A DNA stretch of 64,000 nucleotides from positions 27,374 through 91,373 of the forward strand of contig CATWQE010000005.1 of assembly GCA_958352855.1 (NCBI GenBank), written 5' to 3'. The DNA is from an uncultured Bacillota bacterium (GTDB lineage: Bacteria > Bacillota > Clostridia > Lachnospirales > Lachnospiraceae). The stretch's first letter is position 1; the number at the start of each line of letters is the position of its first letter. The notes under the pieces are model-generated. The model made no database searches and was not told the DNA's origin. It was given only the letters and a program-made list of their open reading frames with translations. Position numbers and translations under genes: made by a program. Shown one piece after another: positions 7,310 through 16,142 of the stretch.

Positions 7310-8953
7310 ATGAAACACGAAAAAGACTGGTACAAGGAACTGGTGATTTATCAGATTTATCCCAGAAGCTTTAAAGACGGAAATGGGGATGGAATCGGTG
7401 ATTTAAAGGGCATGATTGAGAAACTGGATTACCTGCAGAAGCTGGGTGTCAATGCAGTGTGGATGTCTCCGGTTTACGCCTCTCCCAATGTGGATAATGG
7501 CTACGATATTTCGGACTATTTCTCTATTATGGAGGAATTCGGCACCATGGAAGACTGGGAAGACTTTCGGGACGGGGCTCACGCACGGGGGATTGCCATT
7601 ATTATGGATTTGGTGCTGAATCATACTTCGGATCAGCACATCTGGTTTCAGGAGTCAAAGAAATCCAGAGAAAATTCATATAGTGATTTTTATATCTGGA
7701 AAGACCCGGCACCGGACGGCGGCGCTCCCAATGGCTGGATGTCTGTGTTTGGGGGCAGCGCCTGGGAATATGTGCCGGAGCGGGGGCAGTATTATCTTCA
7801 CTTTTTTGCCAAGGAGCAGCCGGACTTAAACTGGGACTGTGAAGAAGCCAGGGAGAAAATTTTCGATATAATCCGTTTTTGGAACGAAAAGGGTGTGGAT
7901 GGCTACCGGGTTGATGCTATCAGCTATCTGGATAAGGGACTGGACGGAAGGGCTGATTTTCAGGAACCCATGGGAACCGTAGCCTGTGCGAATCTGGAAG
8001 GGACCCACCGCTATATACGGGAGATGGCAGCCAAGACCTTTGCCCCTGGAAACCTCATGAGTGTAGGAGAAGTCAATATAAATACAGAGCAGGATGCCAG
8101 GAATTATTCCAGTGCCGGAAGCGGGGAGTTTCACATGGCCATTCCTTTTGTGCCGCCTATTGTAGAGATAAAAACCTGGTCTCCGGAAAAACTGAAACGA
8201 GATTTGGAGAAGGATTATCAGGTGCTGCAGGAAGATGGCTGGTGGGCCAGATTCCTGAGCAATCACGACAAACCACGGCAGGTATCCCTCTATGGAAATG
8301 ACGGCCCTTACTGGAAGGAATCTGCCAAGATGCTGGCCTGTTATCTTCATACGCTGCCGGGAACACCTTTTGTCTATCAGGGAGAAGAACTGGGCATGAC
8401 CAATGTGCGGTTTGAATCCATAGAAAAATATGATGACATTGACACAAAGAATTATTATAAGACCATGATAAGTGAGGGAGCTTCCAAAGAGGATGCACTG
8501 GCAGAATCCCAGATTATCAGCAGGGATAATGCCAGAACCCCTATGCAGTGGGATGATACGGTTTATGCAGGATTTTCCAGGCATAAGCCCTGGCTAGGCG
8601 TGAATCCCAATTATATGGAAATCAATGTTGCCAGCCAAATGGAGGATGAAACGTCGGTGTTCCAGTTCTACCGGAAACTCATTGCCCTTCGCAAGGAAAA
8701 TCCTGTGATGATACATGGGGATTTTGCCCTGTGCTGCCCAAAGGAAGGCCCGGTGATTGCCTATACCAGAAGCCTGGGCGAGGTGACCTGGATGGCTGTT
8801 CACAATTTCTCAGAAGTAGAACAGGTATTTGAGTGCAACAGGGTTCAGGGAACAGAGAAAGTAGTTGTGTCCAATTATGAGGAAAGAAAGATAGAGAAAG
8901 GGAAGATTAGACTGAGAGCATATGAAACAATGATATTGGAAATGGGGAATTAA
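7310..8953 (+). CDS. GH13 alpha-glucosidase / oligo-1,6-glucosidase family
   Basis: 547 residues from ATG 7310; the GTG at 7301 is three codons upstream and closer to GGGGA. Cytoplasmic (no signal peptide). Conserved GH13 regions are all present: DGNGDGIGDL calcium loop near 23, DLVLNHTSDQH (region I), GYRVDAI with nucleophile D202 (region II), SVGEVN with acid/base E254 (region III) and FLSNHD with D320 (region IV). Ala after the nucleophile Asp, rather than Val, is generally linked to alpha-1,4 rather than alpha-1,6 preference in this subfamily, so maltose-type oligosaccharides are likely. The 17-bp gap to the MerR gene suggests one transcript. Confidence 0.9.
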   Translation: MKHEKDWYKELVIYQIYPRSFKDGNGDGIGDLKGMIEKLDYLQKLGVNAVWMSPVYASPNVDNGYDISDYFSIMEEFGTMEDWEDFRDGAHARGIAIIMDLVLNHTSDQHIWFQESKKSRENSYSDFYIWKDPAPDGGAPNGWMSVFGGSAWEYVPERGQYYLHFFAKEQPDLNWDCEEAREKIFDIIRFWNEKGVDGYRVDAISYLDKGLDGRADFQEPMGTVACANLEGTHRYIREMAAKTFAPGNLMSVGEVNINTEQDARNYSSAGSGEFHMAIPFVPPIVEIKTWSPEKLKRDLEKDYQVLQEDGWWARFLSNHDKPRQVSLYGNDGPYWKESAKMLACYLHTLPGTPFVYQGEELGMTNVRFESIEKYDDIDTKNYYKTMISEGASKEDALAESQIISRDNARTPMQWDDTVYAGFSRHKPWLGVNPNYMEINVASQMEDETSVFQFYRKLIALRKENPVMIHGDFALCCPKEGPVIAYTRSLGEVTWMAVHNFSEVEQVFECNRVQGTEKVVVSNYEERKIEKGKIRLRAYETMILEMGN

Positions 8954-8970
8954 AGGAGAAAGAAAGGCAT

Positions 8971-9819
8971 ATGAAAGATAGATATACGATATCCGAGATG
9001 GCCAGATTTTTTAATGTCTCCAGCCAGACCTTACGTTATTATGATAAAATTGGTCTTTATCGTCCGGCAGTGGTGAATCGGGAGAACGGATACCGCTACT
9101 ATAGTTATGAGCAGTTTTTTACATTGTCTCTGATTATACAATTGAAAAAACTGAATTTTACACTGGATGACATTCAAAAATACATTCAGATTAAAGATGT
9201 AGGATATCTGGAAGAAATTTTGAAAAAAGAACAAAGGGTTATTGAGGAGGAACTGGTAGAATTACAGAAATTAAAAATAAAAAATCAGATGCTTTTGAAA
9301 AAGATTCAACTTTCCAGAGATGTGGAAGAACAGGAAACCATAGAATTACGTAGAGAGACAGAACGGTATACATATCGGATTCCGATAAATTTTGAAATAC
9401 AGAATATTTATCAGTATATTAAGCTGATGTATGATTCTTATTTACGGGAATTACCAGATGCAGCGGCGGCAGAGCACCGGGAAGTAGTGCTGCAAATTCG
9501 AAAGAATAATTTGCAGCAGAAAAAATTTAGAATTTATAACAGCATTGGATTTTTTATTGATCAGAATGACATTAAGCCAGGATTTGAAATCCATGTGATT
9601 CCAGAAGGGGATTATGTCACAGGTTATCATATGGGGGCGTATGATACGATTCATCATACGTATGAGAAATTGTATGCATATATTGCAGAACACGCCTATA
9701 GTATCGTGGGGGATTCTTTAGAATTTTCCATCATTAGCATCGCATTAACAAATCAAAAAGAAGATTTTATTACAGAAATTCAGATTCCGGTGAAAATACA
9801 GGGAGACAGTACACAGTAA
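8971..9819 (+). CDS. MerR-family regulator with C-terminal effector-binding domain
   Basis: 282 residues. Winged helix MerR domain at the N-terminus (YTISEMARFFNVSSQTLRYYDKIGLYRP, then RENGYRYYSYEQF), a coiled-coil dimerisation helix (about 75-125) and a C-terminal domain of the GyrI-like/BltR type (about 150-280, VIPEGDYVTGYHMGAYD). MerR proteins twist promoters with an overlong spacer; exactly such a promoter lies just downstream, before the nitrilase gene, together with a palindrome of matching sequence, so that operon is the probable target. Multidrug-type small ligands bind this C-terminal fold, but the ligand here is unknown. Confidence 0.88.
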   Translation: MKDRYTISEMARFFNVSSQTLRYYDKIGLYRPAVVNRENGYRYYSYEQFFTLSLIIQLKKLNFTLDDIQKYIQIKDVGYLEEILKKEQRVIEEELVELQKLKIKNQMLLKKIQLSRDVEEQETIELRRETERYTYRIPINFEIQNIYQYIKLMYDSYLRELPDAAAAEHREVVLQIRKNNLQQKKFRIYNSIGFFIDQNDIKPGFEIHVIPEGDYVTGYHMGAYDTIHHTYEKLYAYIAEHAYSIVGDSLEFSIISIALTNQKEDFITEIQIPVKIQGDSTQ

Positions 9820-9842
9820 AATTCTGTGTACTGTCTTTTTTT
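9805..9842 (+). terminator. Intrinsic terminator after the MerR gene
   Basis: GACAGTACACAG (9805-9816) and CTGTGTACTGTC (9824-9835) form a perfect 12-bp stem with a 7-base loop that contains the stop codon, followed by seven T. Confidence 0.92.
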
Positions 9843-9862
9843 GTGTGGCTATTTGAAAATTG

Positions 9863-9899
9863 GAGTATAAACTTTATAGTAACTATAAAGTTTATACTC
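9863..9899. promoter_or_regulatory. 37-bp perfect palindrome, putative MerR operator
   Basis: Arms of 17 bp (GAGTATAAACTTTATAG and its exact complement) flank the triplet TAA. The core resembles the dyad in the promoter 80 bp downstream (CTTTATAGT...ACTATAWAG), so both are probably bound by the same protein. There is no T run on either strand, which argues against a terminator. Confidence 0.65.
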
Positions 9900-9943
9900 T
9901 GTTAAAAAAAGATAAAAAGTAGAAAATAAAAGAAGAAATATCA

Positions 9944-9974
9944 TTGACTTTATAGTTACTATATAGTTTATACT
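9944..9974 (+). promoter_or_regulatory. MerR-type promoter with 19-bp spacer
   Basis: TTGACT (9944-9949) and TATACT (9969-9974) are separated by 19 bp, the hallmark of promoters activated by MerR proteins. The spacer carries a dyad, CTTTATAGT-T-ACTATATAG, with 8 of 9 matching pairs. It drives the nitrilase/YjiH operon. Confidence 0.75.
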
Positions 9975-10010
9975 TTATTGTAGTAAATAAGTAAACGGAG
10001 GAAACGAAGT

Positions 10011-10901
10011 ATGAAGAGAACATTGAACGTAAGCATCATTCAATCGCCAATGAATCCGGATACAACGGAAAGTCTGCAGTATTTAAAAGAGCAGGTAGCA
10101 CGATTAATGAGTGGCTATGTGAAACCAGAATTGATTATTGGTGTGGAACATGGACTTGGCAGAGATTTGCATCGGATTCCTGGGAAAACCATTGAATTTT
10201 TAGGAGAAATTGCCAGGAAATATGGGATTTATTTTATTCCGGGAACTATGTCAGAAATGGCTGGGGAGGAGGAAAAAGACGGTTTTTATAATACGTGTCC
10301 TGTCTTTGGACCGGACGGCAGTCTGTTGAGAGCATATCGAAAAAAAGTGCCTTTTCGTCCGGGAGAACCTTCTCGGCCAAGTGAAGATGATGAATATTGT
10401 ATTTTTGAAATTCCAGAAAAACATATTAAAGTGGGGGTTCTCATTTGTTATGATCAGTTTTTTCCGGAAATTGCAAGAACATTGGCATTAGAAGGCGCAG
10501 AACTTTTGGTATGTCCTGCACTGGATCCTATGGAATATGACTACATTTGTGACATCCTGCCAAGAGCAAGAGCACTGGAAAATGAGCTGTTTTACATTTG
10601 GACTTGTGGAACTGGAAATACCCCGTCTGGAACCTGCTGTGGACATTCTACCATTGTAAATCCAGAGGGAGGGGTGGTATATAAGTGTGGAAGTCTGCCT
10701 ATGGTATATACAGCAGTGTTAGATTTTGATGAGGTTATCAGAAAACGGATTTATGGACGAGATCAGCATTTGAATTCTCTAAGAGAATTTAAAGTGAAAT
10801 ATCCATACAGTGGAAGACTGGAAGAAGCGCCGGTATATGAGAATATGCCGGGGCTTACCAAAAATCCGCAGGAATATCTGGAGAGAATCTCTGAGGATTA
10901 G
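10011..10901 (+). CDS. Carbon-nitrogen hydrolase (nitrilase superfamily amidase)
   Basis: 296 residues. The Glu-Lys-Cys triad of the superfamily is visible: E46 (GVEHGLG), K111 (AYRKKVPF) and C146 (LICYDQFFPE). Length and motifs fit an aliphatic amidase/carbamoylase-type enzyme rather than a true nitrilase, but the substrate cannot be named. A GGAGGAAAC ribosome site precedes it. It is the first gene of a two-gene operon with a YjiH-type membrane protein under a MerR-type promoter, suggesting that the compound moved by YjiH, or its inducer, is an amide. Confidence 0.85.
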   Translation: MKRTLNVSIIQSPMNPDTTESLQYLKEQVARLMSGYVKPELIIGVEHGLGRDLHRIPGKTIEFLGEIARKYGIYFIPGTMSEMAGEEEKDGFYNTCPVFGPDGSLLRAYRKKVPFRPGEPSRPSEDDEYCIFEIPEKHIKVGVLICYDQFFPEIARTLALEGAELLVCPALDPMEYDYICDILPRARALENELFYIWTCGTGNTPSGTCCGHSTIVNPEGGVVYKCGSLPMVYTAVLDFDEVIRKRIYGRDQHLNSLREFKVKYPYSGRLEEAPVYENMPGLTKNPQEYLERISED

Positions 10902-10929
10902 TAGGGAAGATAAGTGGGAGGTAAAAAAC

Positions 10930-12234
10930 ATGGAGAAAAAGTGTAGTAGAAATATGGCAATTTTTAAATTCCTGGTGTTCTCAGGGGTAGGCGTATTTAT
11001 GTTTTTTGTAAACATAGAAATAAATGGAGTCAGTGTAATTCCTATTCAGCATATGATAAATTTTGTAAAAGCTACATGCGGACCCATTATTCCGTACTAT
11101 ACACTGATTATGGTTACTTTTGGCGTAGTGGCGCCGATTGTTACAAAAGCTTATAAGAAATCGAAATTCGATTTGGTTTTTACGATCACGAAGGCTTTTG
11201 GTGTGGTAATTTCCATTATGGCCATCTTTAATATTGGACCGGCACCGTTAATGAAAGATGATATGATTCCGTTCCTGTTTAACAGTTTGGTTGTTCCTAT
11301 TGCATTGATGATTCCGCTGACTGGAATTGCTTACGTACTGATGCTGAATTTTGGTTTGGTAGAATTTATTGGTATGTTTATGCGTCCGATTATGAAAAAG
11401 ATTTGGAAAACACCAGGAGAAAGTGCAGTAGATGCTATCGTTTCCTTTGCAGGTGGATATTCTCTGGCAGTTTTGTTGACTAGTGATTTTTATAAAAAGG
11501 GTATTTATACCAGAAAACAGAGTATCATTATTTCTACTGGATTTTCAACGGTAGCAACCTCCTTTTTGATTGTTATTGCAAATACACTGGGAATTATGGA
11601 ACATTGGACCTTGTATTTCTTTACCTGCTTGTTCGTAACATTTGCAGTAACAGCAATTTGTGCCAGAATTTATCCAATTAGCAAGGAACCGGAAGATTAT
11701 TACGATAAACCGGCAGAAATCGTGGAAAATAAGGGAGGAAATCTTTTCAAAAATGCTTTTGAGAGTGGTGTAGAAGTTGCTCAGAATGCAGAACCTCTCT
11801 GGGTGCATTTAAAACGATATTATGTAGGAGATGCTATGAAAATGGCCTCTTCTGTGACTGCCAGCATTTTAACCATTGGTTTGATTGGTCTGATTGTGGC
11901 AAACTTTACGCTAGTATTTGATTGGGTAGGTTATATTTTTTATCCGTTTACCAGAATTTTGCAGCTTCCAGAGCCTATGATTGCAGCAAAAGCAGCGGCT
12001 ATTGAAATAGCAGAAATGTTTCTTCCGTCCTTACTGGTAGTAGCAACGCCAATGGTGACAAAATTTACCATTGCGGTTACCAGTGTATCGGCGGTGCTGT
12101 TCTTTTCAGCGTCGATTCCGAGTTTACTGTCCACAGATATTCCCATCAAAATGAGAAATATTCTCTTAATTTGGGTGGAGAGAACGATTTTTTCTTTAAT
12201 CTTGGCAGCAGGAATTGCACATCTGTTTTTCTGA
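10930..12234 (+). CDS. YjiH family transporter with nucleoside-recognition (Gate) domain
   Basis: 434 residues from ATG 10930 after GGGAGGT; an upstream in-frame ATG at 10810 lies inside the amidase gene and is rejected. About 10-11 hydrophobic helices. The stretch VSFAGGYSLAVLLTSDFYKKGIYT...IISTGFSTVATSFLIV is characteristic of YjiH proteins, whose substrates are not established. Placed 28 bp after the amidase, so probably the uptake or export partner of that enzyme. Confidence 0.82.
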   Translation: MEKKCSRNMAIFKFLVFSGVGVFMFFVNIEINGVSVIPIQHMINFVKATCGPIIPYYTLIMVTFGVVAPIVTKAYKKSKFDLVFTITKAFGVVISIMAIFNIGPAPLMKDDMIPFLFNSLVVPIALMIPLTGIAYVLMLNFGLVEFIGMFMRPIMKKIWKTPGESAVDAIVSFAGGYSLAVLLTSDFYKKGIYTRKQSIIISTGFSTVATSFLIVIANTLGIMEHWTLYFFTCLFVTFAVTAICARIYPISKEPEDYYDKPAEIVENKGGNLFKNAFESGVEVAQNAEPLWVHLKRYYVGDAMKMASSVTASILTIGLIGLIVANFTLVFDWVGYIFYPFTRILQLPEPMIAAKAAAIEIAEMFLPSLLVVATPMVTKFTIAVTSVSAVLFFSASIPSLLSTDIPIKMRNILLIWVERTIFSLILAAGIAHLFF

Positions 12235-12264
12235 AAGGAAAAAATATTTTCAAAAGTAAAAGGA

Positions 12265-12293
12265 TTGAAAAACGCTCTCCTTTCGTTTATAAT
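12265..12293 (+). promoter_or_regulatory. Sigma-A promoter of the SEC-C gene
   Basis: TTGAAA (12265-12270), 17-bp spacer, TATAAT (12288-12293). Confidence 0.8.
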
Positions 12294-12360
12294 ACAAGTT
12301 AGACTGTGATATTTATTGCAGACAAGAAAATGGAAAAAATACAAAAGGCAGGTAAGATAC

Positions 12361-12864
12361 ATGGCATTATTACAGGAATGGAGAGAGATTGCATATTCTC
12401 AGCAGACAGACAGAGCACAGCTTCAGAAATTCTGGACAGACTACTTTATGATTGAGAAAGGAATTTATGAGAAGCTTCTCAGCAATCCAAAGGAAGTAGT
12501 AAAAGGAACTGTAAAAGAACTGGCAGAGAAATACGAAGTAGAAGTATTGACTATGGTAGGTTTCCTGGATGGTATCAATGACAGCTTAAAAGTTCCAAAC
12601 CCAATCGAGGAAATGGATGAAAATACAGAAGTAAATCTGGGCTATGACCTGGAAACTCTGTACAAGAACATGGTAGATGCAAAGGCAGACTGGCTCTATG
12701 AACTGCCACAGTGGAACAGCATTTTCTCTGAAGAAAAGAGAAAAGAACTGTACAAGGAGCAGAAAAAATCAGGAACAGTTGTAAAAGGACCTAAGATCGG
12801 ACGTAATGATCCTTGTCCATGCGGAAGCGGCAAAAAGTACAAACACTGCTGTGGAAGAAAATAA
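12361..12864 (+). CDS. SEC-C metal-binding motif protein
   Basis: 167 residues from ATG 12361, behind GGCAGGTAAG; the in-frame ATG-like start at 12316 has no ribosome site. The body is helical and acidic. The last 25 residues are a SEC-C zinc motif (GRNDPCPCGSGKKYKHCCGRK: CxC...CC) like that at the end of SecA, where it binds SecB or ribosomes. Stand-alone proteins with this tail are common in Lachnospiraceae and have no assigned role. It has its own promoter and terminator. Confidence 0.85.
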   Translation: MALLQEWREIAYSQQTDRAQLQKFWTDYFMIEKGIYEKLLSNPKEVVKGTVKELAEKYEVEVLTMVGFLDGINDSLKVPNPIEEMDENTEVNLGYDLETLYKNMVDAKADWLYELPQWNSIFSEEKRKELYKEQKKSGTVVKGPKIGRNDPCPCGSGKKYKHCCGRK

Positions 12865-12891
12865 TTTTCAGAACAAAACAGAATCTGACAG

Positions 12892-12934
12892 AACCTTCTC
12901 ATAAGACATGAACTGTACTGTGAGAAGGTTTTTT
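12892..12934 (+). terminator. Intrinsic terminator after the SEC-C gene
   Basis: AACCTTCTCA (12892-12901) pairs with TGAGAAGGTT (12921-12930), followed by a T run. Confidence 0.88.
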
Positions 12935-12972
12935 GTACTTTTGTTTCTGGCGGTTTTTAGACAGGAGGAATT

Positions 12973-13734
12973 ATGGCAGAGAAAATAATGATTTTTTTAG
13001 GGCTTTTAAGCCTTGGGTATTTTGCGGGAATTGTTGCCTATGCAGGTTGGTCATCTAAATTTCCGGTATTCTGGGCAGCGCTTGGATTTTGCTTCCTGGC
13101 AGCAGCCTGGGCATTTCACAGACATATTCAGCTTCCAAAAGGGCTGAAAATTACAGGGATGATATGCATAGGCTGTGGGGTGGCGCTGTTTCTTCTGGTA
13201 GAAGGGCTGATTGTAAGCGCTATGCTTCAGAAGCCAGAGAGGGGGCTTGATTACATAGTAGTTCTTGGGGCGCAGGTAAAAGGAAACCGCCCAAGTCTGG
13301 CACTTTCGCACCGGATTCAGAAGGCAGCCGAATATTTGAAGGAAAATCCGGAAACAAAAGCTATTCTTTCAGGCGGAAAAGGTACAGGGGAGGACATATC
13401 AGAAGCCCGATGCATGAGACAGGAGCTGGAAAAACTGGGCATTGCCAGAGAACGGCTTATAGAAGAAAACCGTTCCACCAGTACCCAGGAGAATGTTGCC
13501 TATTCCTATGCATTGCTGCAGGCGGACAGCCGAAAAGAAGCAGAGCAAAAGAAAATAAAGACAGGGATTGTTACGAACAATTTTCATATTTACCGCAGCA
13601 CAGCTATTGCCAGAAAGAAGATGGACTGTCAGATTCAGGGAATTCCGGCAAAGAGTAACAAGTTCCTTCAAATGAACTATCTGATACGGGAATTCTTCGG
13701 TGTGGTGAAGGATAAACTGGCGGGAAATCTGTAA
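12973..13734 (+). CDS. YdcF/ElyC/SanA-like DUF218 membrane protein
   Basis: 253 residues. Three or so N-terminal membrane helices (residues 1-85), then a DUF218 domain: DYIVVLGAQVKGNRPSLAL, AILSGGKGTGEDISEA, RSTSTQENVAYS and TNNFHIYRSTAIARK. E. coli relatives (ElyC, SanA) affect envelope or undecaprenyl-phosphate metabolism; the chemistry is not settled. AGGAGG precedes the start. It is followed by the independent promoter of the thrS leader. Confidence 0.85.
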   Translation: MAEKIMIFLGLLSLGYFAGIVAYAGWSSKFPVFWAALGFCFLAAAWAFHRHIQLPKGLKITGMICIGCGVALFLLVEGLIVSAMLQKPERGLDYIVVLGAQVKGNRPSLALSHRIQKAAEYLKENPETKAILSGGKGTGEDISEARCMRQELEKLGIARERLIEENRSTSTQENVAYSYALLQADSRKEAEQKKIKTGIVTNNFHIYRSTAIARKKMDCQIQGIPAKSNKFLQMNYLIREFFGVVKDKLAGNL

Positions 13735-13743
13735 AGTTAGTGG

Positions 13744-13771
13744 TTGACAAATCCTTTTAACAAGCTATAAT
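13744..13771 (+). promoter_or_regulatory. Promoter of the thrS T-box transcript
   Basis: TTGACA (13744-13749), 16-bp spacer, TATAAT (13766-13771): a near-consensus sigma-A promoter. Confidence 0.88.
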
Positions 13772-13777
13772 ATGGAC

Positions 13778-14042
13778 ATATAGAAAACACGTTGAAGAGA
13801 AGAGTAGGATGTGGAAGGTCCCAGAGAGGAGCGCAGATGCTGGAAGCGTTCTGTCACAGAAGCATTTGAAAACTACCTCTGAGTGGCCCCAATCCGGTCC
13901 GGTGATTCCGTTATCATCAAATGAAGTGGTTACCAAAGCAATAGCTTTGAACAAAAAGGGTGGAACCGCGGGTAAAATGTAAATATGCCCGTCCCTTGCA
14001 GTCTGGAAATGACTGCAGGGGACGGGTTTTTTGTTTTATAAA
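13778..14042 (+). promoter_or_regulatory. T-box leader controlling thrS
   Basis: This region without a gene is a tRNA-sensing leader. The T-box proper (AGGGTGGAACCGCGG, 13957-13971) precedes a strong terminator: CCCGTCCCTTGCAGTC pairs with GACTGCAGGGGACGGG (13988-14036) and six T follow. Upstream, the AGTAGGATG stretch and the long paired region to about 13890 form stem I. An ACC triplet at 13875-13877 could be the threonine specifier, but I could not fold stem I by eye with confidence. Uncharged tRNA-Thr should stabilise the antiterminator and raise thrS expression. Confidence 0.93.
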
Positions 14043-14085
14043 AAAGTATGCGTACCTCTGCAGTATCTAAGAAAGGAGAAGAAAC

Positions 14086-16062
14086 ATGATCATTACTTTA
14101 AAAGACGGATCAAAAAAAGAATATGCAGAAGCAAAATCTGTATATGAGATTGCCCTGGATATCAGCGAAGGGCTGGCACGCGCAGCATGTGCAGGAGAAA
14201 TTAACGGAGAAGTGGTAGATTTAAGAACCGTAGTGGACAAGGATTGTGAATTGAACATTCTCACAGCCAATGATGAAAAAGGTCTGGCAGCTCTTCGCCA
14301 TACTACTTCCCATGTACTGGCAGAAGCTGTGAAGAATCTGTATCCAGATGCAAAACTGGCTATTGGACCGTCTATTGACAATGGCTTTTACTATGATTTT
14401 GACCATGAATCCTTTAGCCAGGAAGAGTTAGACGCACTGGAAAAAGAGATGAAAAAAATCATCAAAAAAGGCGCAAAAATTGAACGCTATACACTGCCAA
14501 GAGCAGAAGCTATTAAATTTATGGAAGAAAAAGGGGAGTCTTACAAGGTAGAGCTGATTCAGGATTTACCGGAAGACGCAGAGATTTCTTTCTATTCTCA
14601 GGGAGATTTCGTGGACTTATGTGCAGGACCTCACTTAATGAGCACCAAAAATATCAAAGCCTTTAAACTGATTTCTTCTTCAGGAGCATATTGGAGAGGA
14701 AATGAGAAAAACAAGATGCTTTCCCGTATTTACGGAACTGCTTTTGGAAAAAAGGATGAGTTAAACGCTTATCTGGAGCAGTTAGAAGAAGCAAAAAAAC
14801 GCGACCACAACAAGCTGGGAAGAGAGATGGAACTCTTTACAACCGTAGATGTTATTGGTCAGGGTCTTCCGCTTCTCATGCCAAAAGGTGTGATTATGCT
14901 GAAAGAACTCCAGAGATGGATTGAAGATCTGGAGGATAATGAGTGGGGCTATGTTCGCACCAAAACACCTCTTATGGCGAAGAGTGACTTATATAAAATC
15001 TCAGGACACTGGGATCACTATAAAGAAGGAATGTTTGTTCTGGGGGATGAAGAGAAGGACAAGGAAGTGTTTGCACTGCGTCCTATGACCTGTCCATTCC
15101 AGTATTATGTATACAAAGCAAGCCAGCATTCCTATAGAGAACTTCCAATCCGCTATGGTGAGACTTCTACTTTATTTAGAAATGAAGATTCCGGTGAAAT
15201 GCATGGCCTGACACGTGTACGCCAGTTTACTATTTCAGAGGGACATCTGGTAGTACGTCCTGACCAGATGGTAGAAGAGTTTAAGGGCTGTCTGGCGCTG
15301 GCAAAGCATTGTCTGGAAACGCTGGGTGTTGAGGAGGATGTTACTTACCATTTGTCAAAATGGGATCCTGAAAACAAAGAAAAATATATCGGAGAGCCGG
15401 AAGTCTGGGAAGAAACAGAAGGACATATCAGAAACGTTCTGACAGAACTTGGTATTCCTTTTGTGGAAGATGTGGGAGAAGCTGCGTTCTACGGACCAAA
15501 GGTTGATATTAATGCCAAGAATGTATATGGAAAAGAAGATACCATGATTACCATTCAGTGGGATGCGCTTTTGGCAGAGCAGTTTGATATGTACTATATC
15601 GATGAAAATGGTGATAAGAAGCGTCCATGTATTATTCATAGAACTGCAATGGGATGCTACGAAAGAACACTGGCATGGTTAATCGAAAAATATGCAGGTT
15701 TATTCCCAACCTGGCTGTGTCCGGAACAGGTACGTGTACTTCCGATTTCTGAAAAATACGTAGATTATGCGGAAAAAGTGCAGAAAGAATTAAAAGCAAA
15801 TGGCATTCGTTCCAGCGTGGATGGACGTTCTGAGAAAATCGGCTACAAGATTCGTGAAGCGCGTCTGGCAAAAGTTCCTTATATGTTAGTAGTGGGAGCA
15901 AAAGAGGAAGAAGATCAGGTGGTTTCTGTAAGAAGCCGCTACTTAGGTGATGAAGGCCAGAAACCATTAGACGAATTTGTAAATGCTATCTGCAAGGAAA
16001 TTCGTACAAAGGAAATCCGTAAGATTGAAGTGGATGCGCAGGGGAAGAAAATAGAAAATTAA
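14086..16062 (+). CDS. thrS: Threonyl-tRNA synthetase
   Basis: 658 residues. Domain order: TGS (1-60), the HxxxH editing-type domain (TTSHVLAEAVKNLYPDAKLAIG), class II catalytic core and C-terminal anticodon-binding domain (EQVRVLPISEKY to the end). Zinc ligands of the active site are recognisable: Cys in RPMTCPFQ, His in EMHGLTRVRQF and His in CIIHRTAMGCYER. Cytoplasmic enzyme charging tRNA-Thr. Regulated by the T-box directly upstream. Confidence 0.97.
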   Translation: MIITLKDGSKKEYAEAKSVYEIALDISEGLARAACAGEINGEVVDLRTVVDKDCELNILTANDEKGLAALRHTTSHVLAEAVKNLYPDAKLAIGPSIDNGFYYDFDHESFSQEELDALEKEMKKIIKKGAKIERYTLPRAEAIKFMEEKGESYKVELIQDLPEDAEISFYSQGDFVDLCAGPHLMSTKNIKAFKLISSSGAYWRGNEKNKMLSRIYGTAFGKKDELNAYLEQLEEAKKRDHNKLGREMELFTTVDVIGQGLPLLMPKGVIMLKELQRWIEDLEDNEWGYVRTKTPLMAKSDLYKISGHWDHYKEGMFVLGDEEKDKEVFALRPMTCPFQYYVYKASQHSYRELPIRYGETSTLFRNEDSGEMHGLTRVRQFTISEGHLVVRPDQMVEEFKGCLALAKHCLETLGVEEDVTYHLSKWDPENKEKYIGEPEVWEETEGHIRNVLTELGIPFVEDVGEAAFYGPKVDINAKNVYGKEDTMITIQWDALLAEQFDMYYIDENGDKKRPCIIHRTAMGCYERTLAWLIEKYAGLFPTWLCPEQVRVLPISEKYVDYAEKVQKELKANGIRSSVDGRSEKIGYKIREARLAKVPYMLVVGAKEEEDQVVSVRSRYLGDEGQKPLDEFVNAICKEIRTKEIRKIEVDAQGKKIEN

Positions 16063-16142
16063 AAAAATAAGAACTTTGGAATAAACTCAGAAAATGGAGA
16101 GATACTATCACTGATAAAAAAATGAATTCAGGAGGTAGAAGG

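Noticed and set aside
7826..8584. 252-codon open frame on the minus strand
   Set aside because: It lies wholly antisense to the well-conserved GH13 gene, has no ribosome site and no recognisable protein features.
9863..9899. 37-bp palindrome considered as a terminator
   Set aside because: No T run on either strand and a complete terminator already exists at 9805-9842; sequence relation to the MerR promoter supports an operator.
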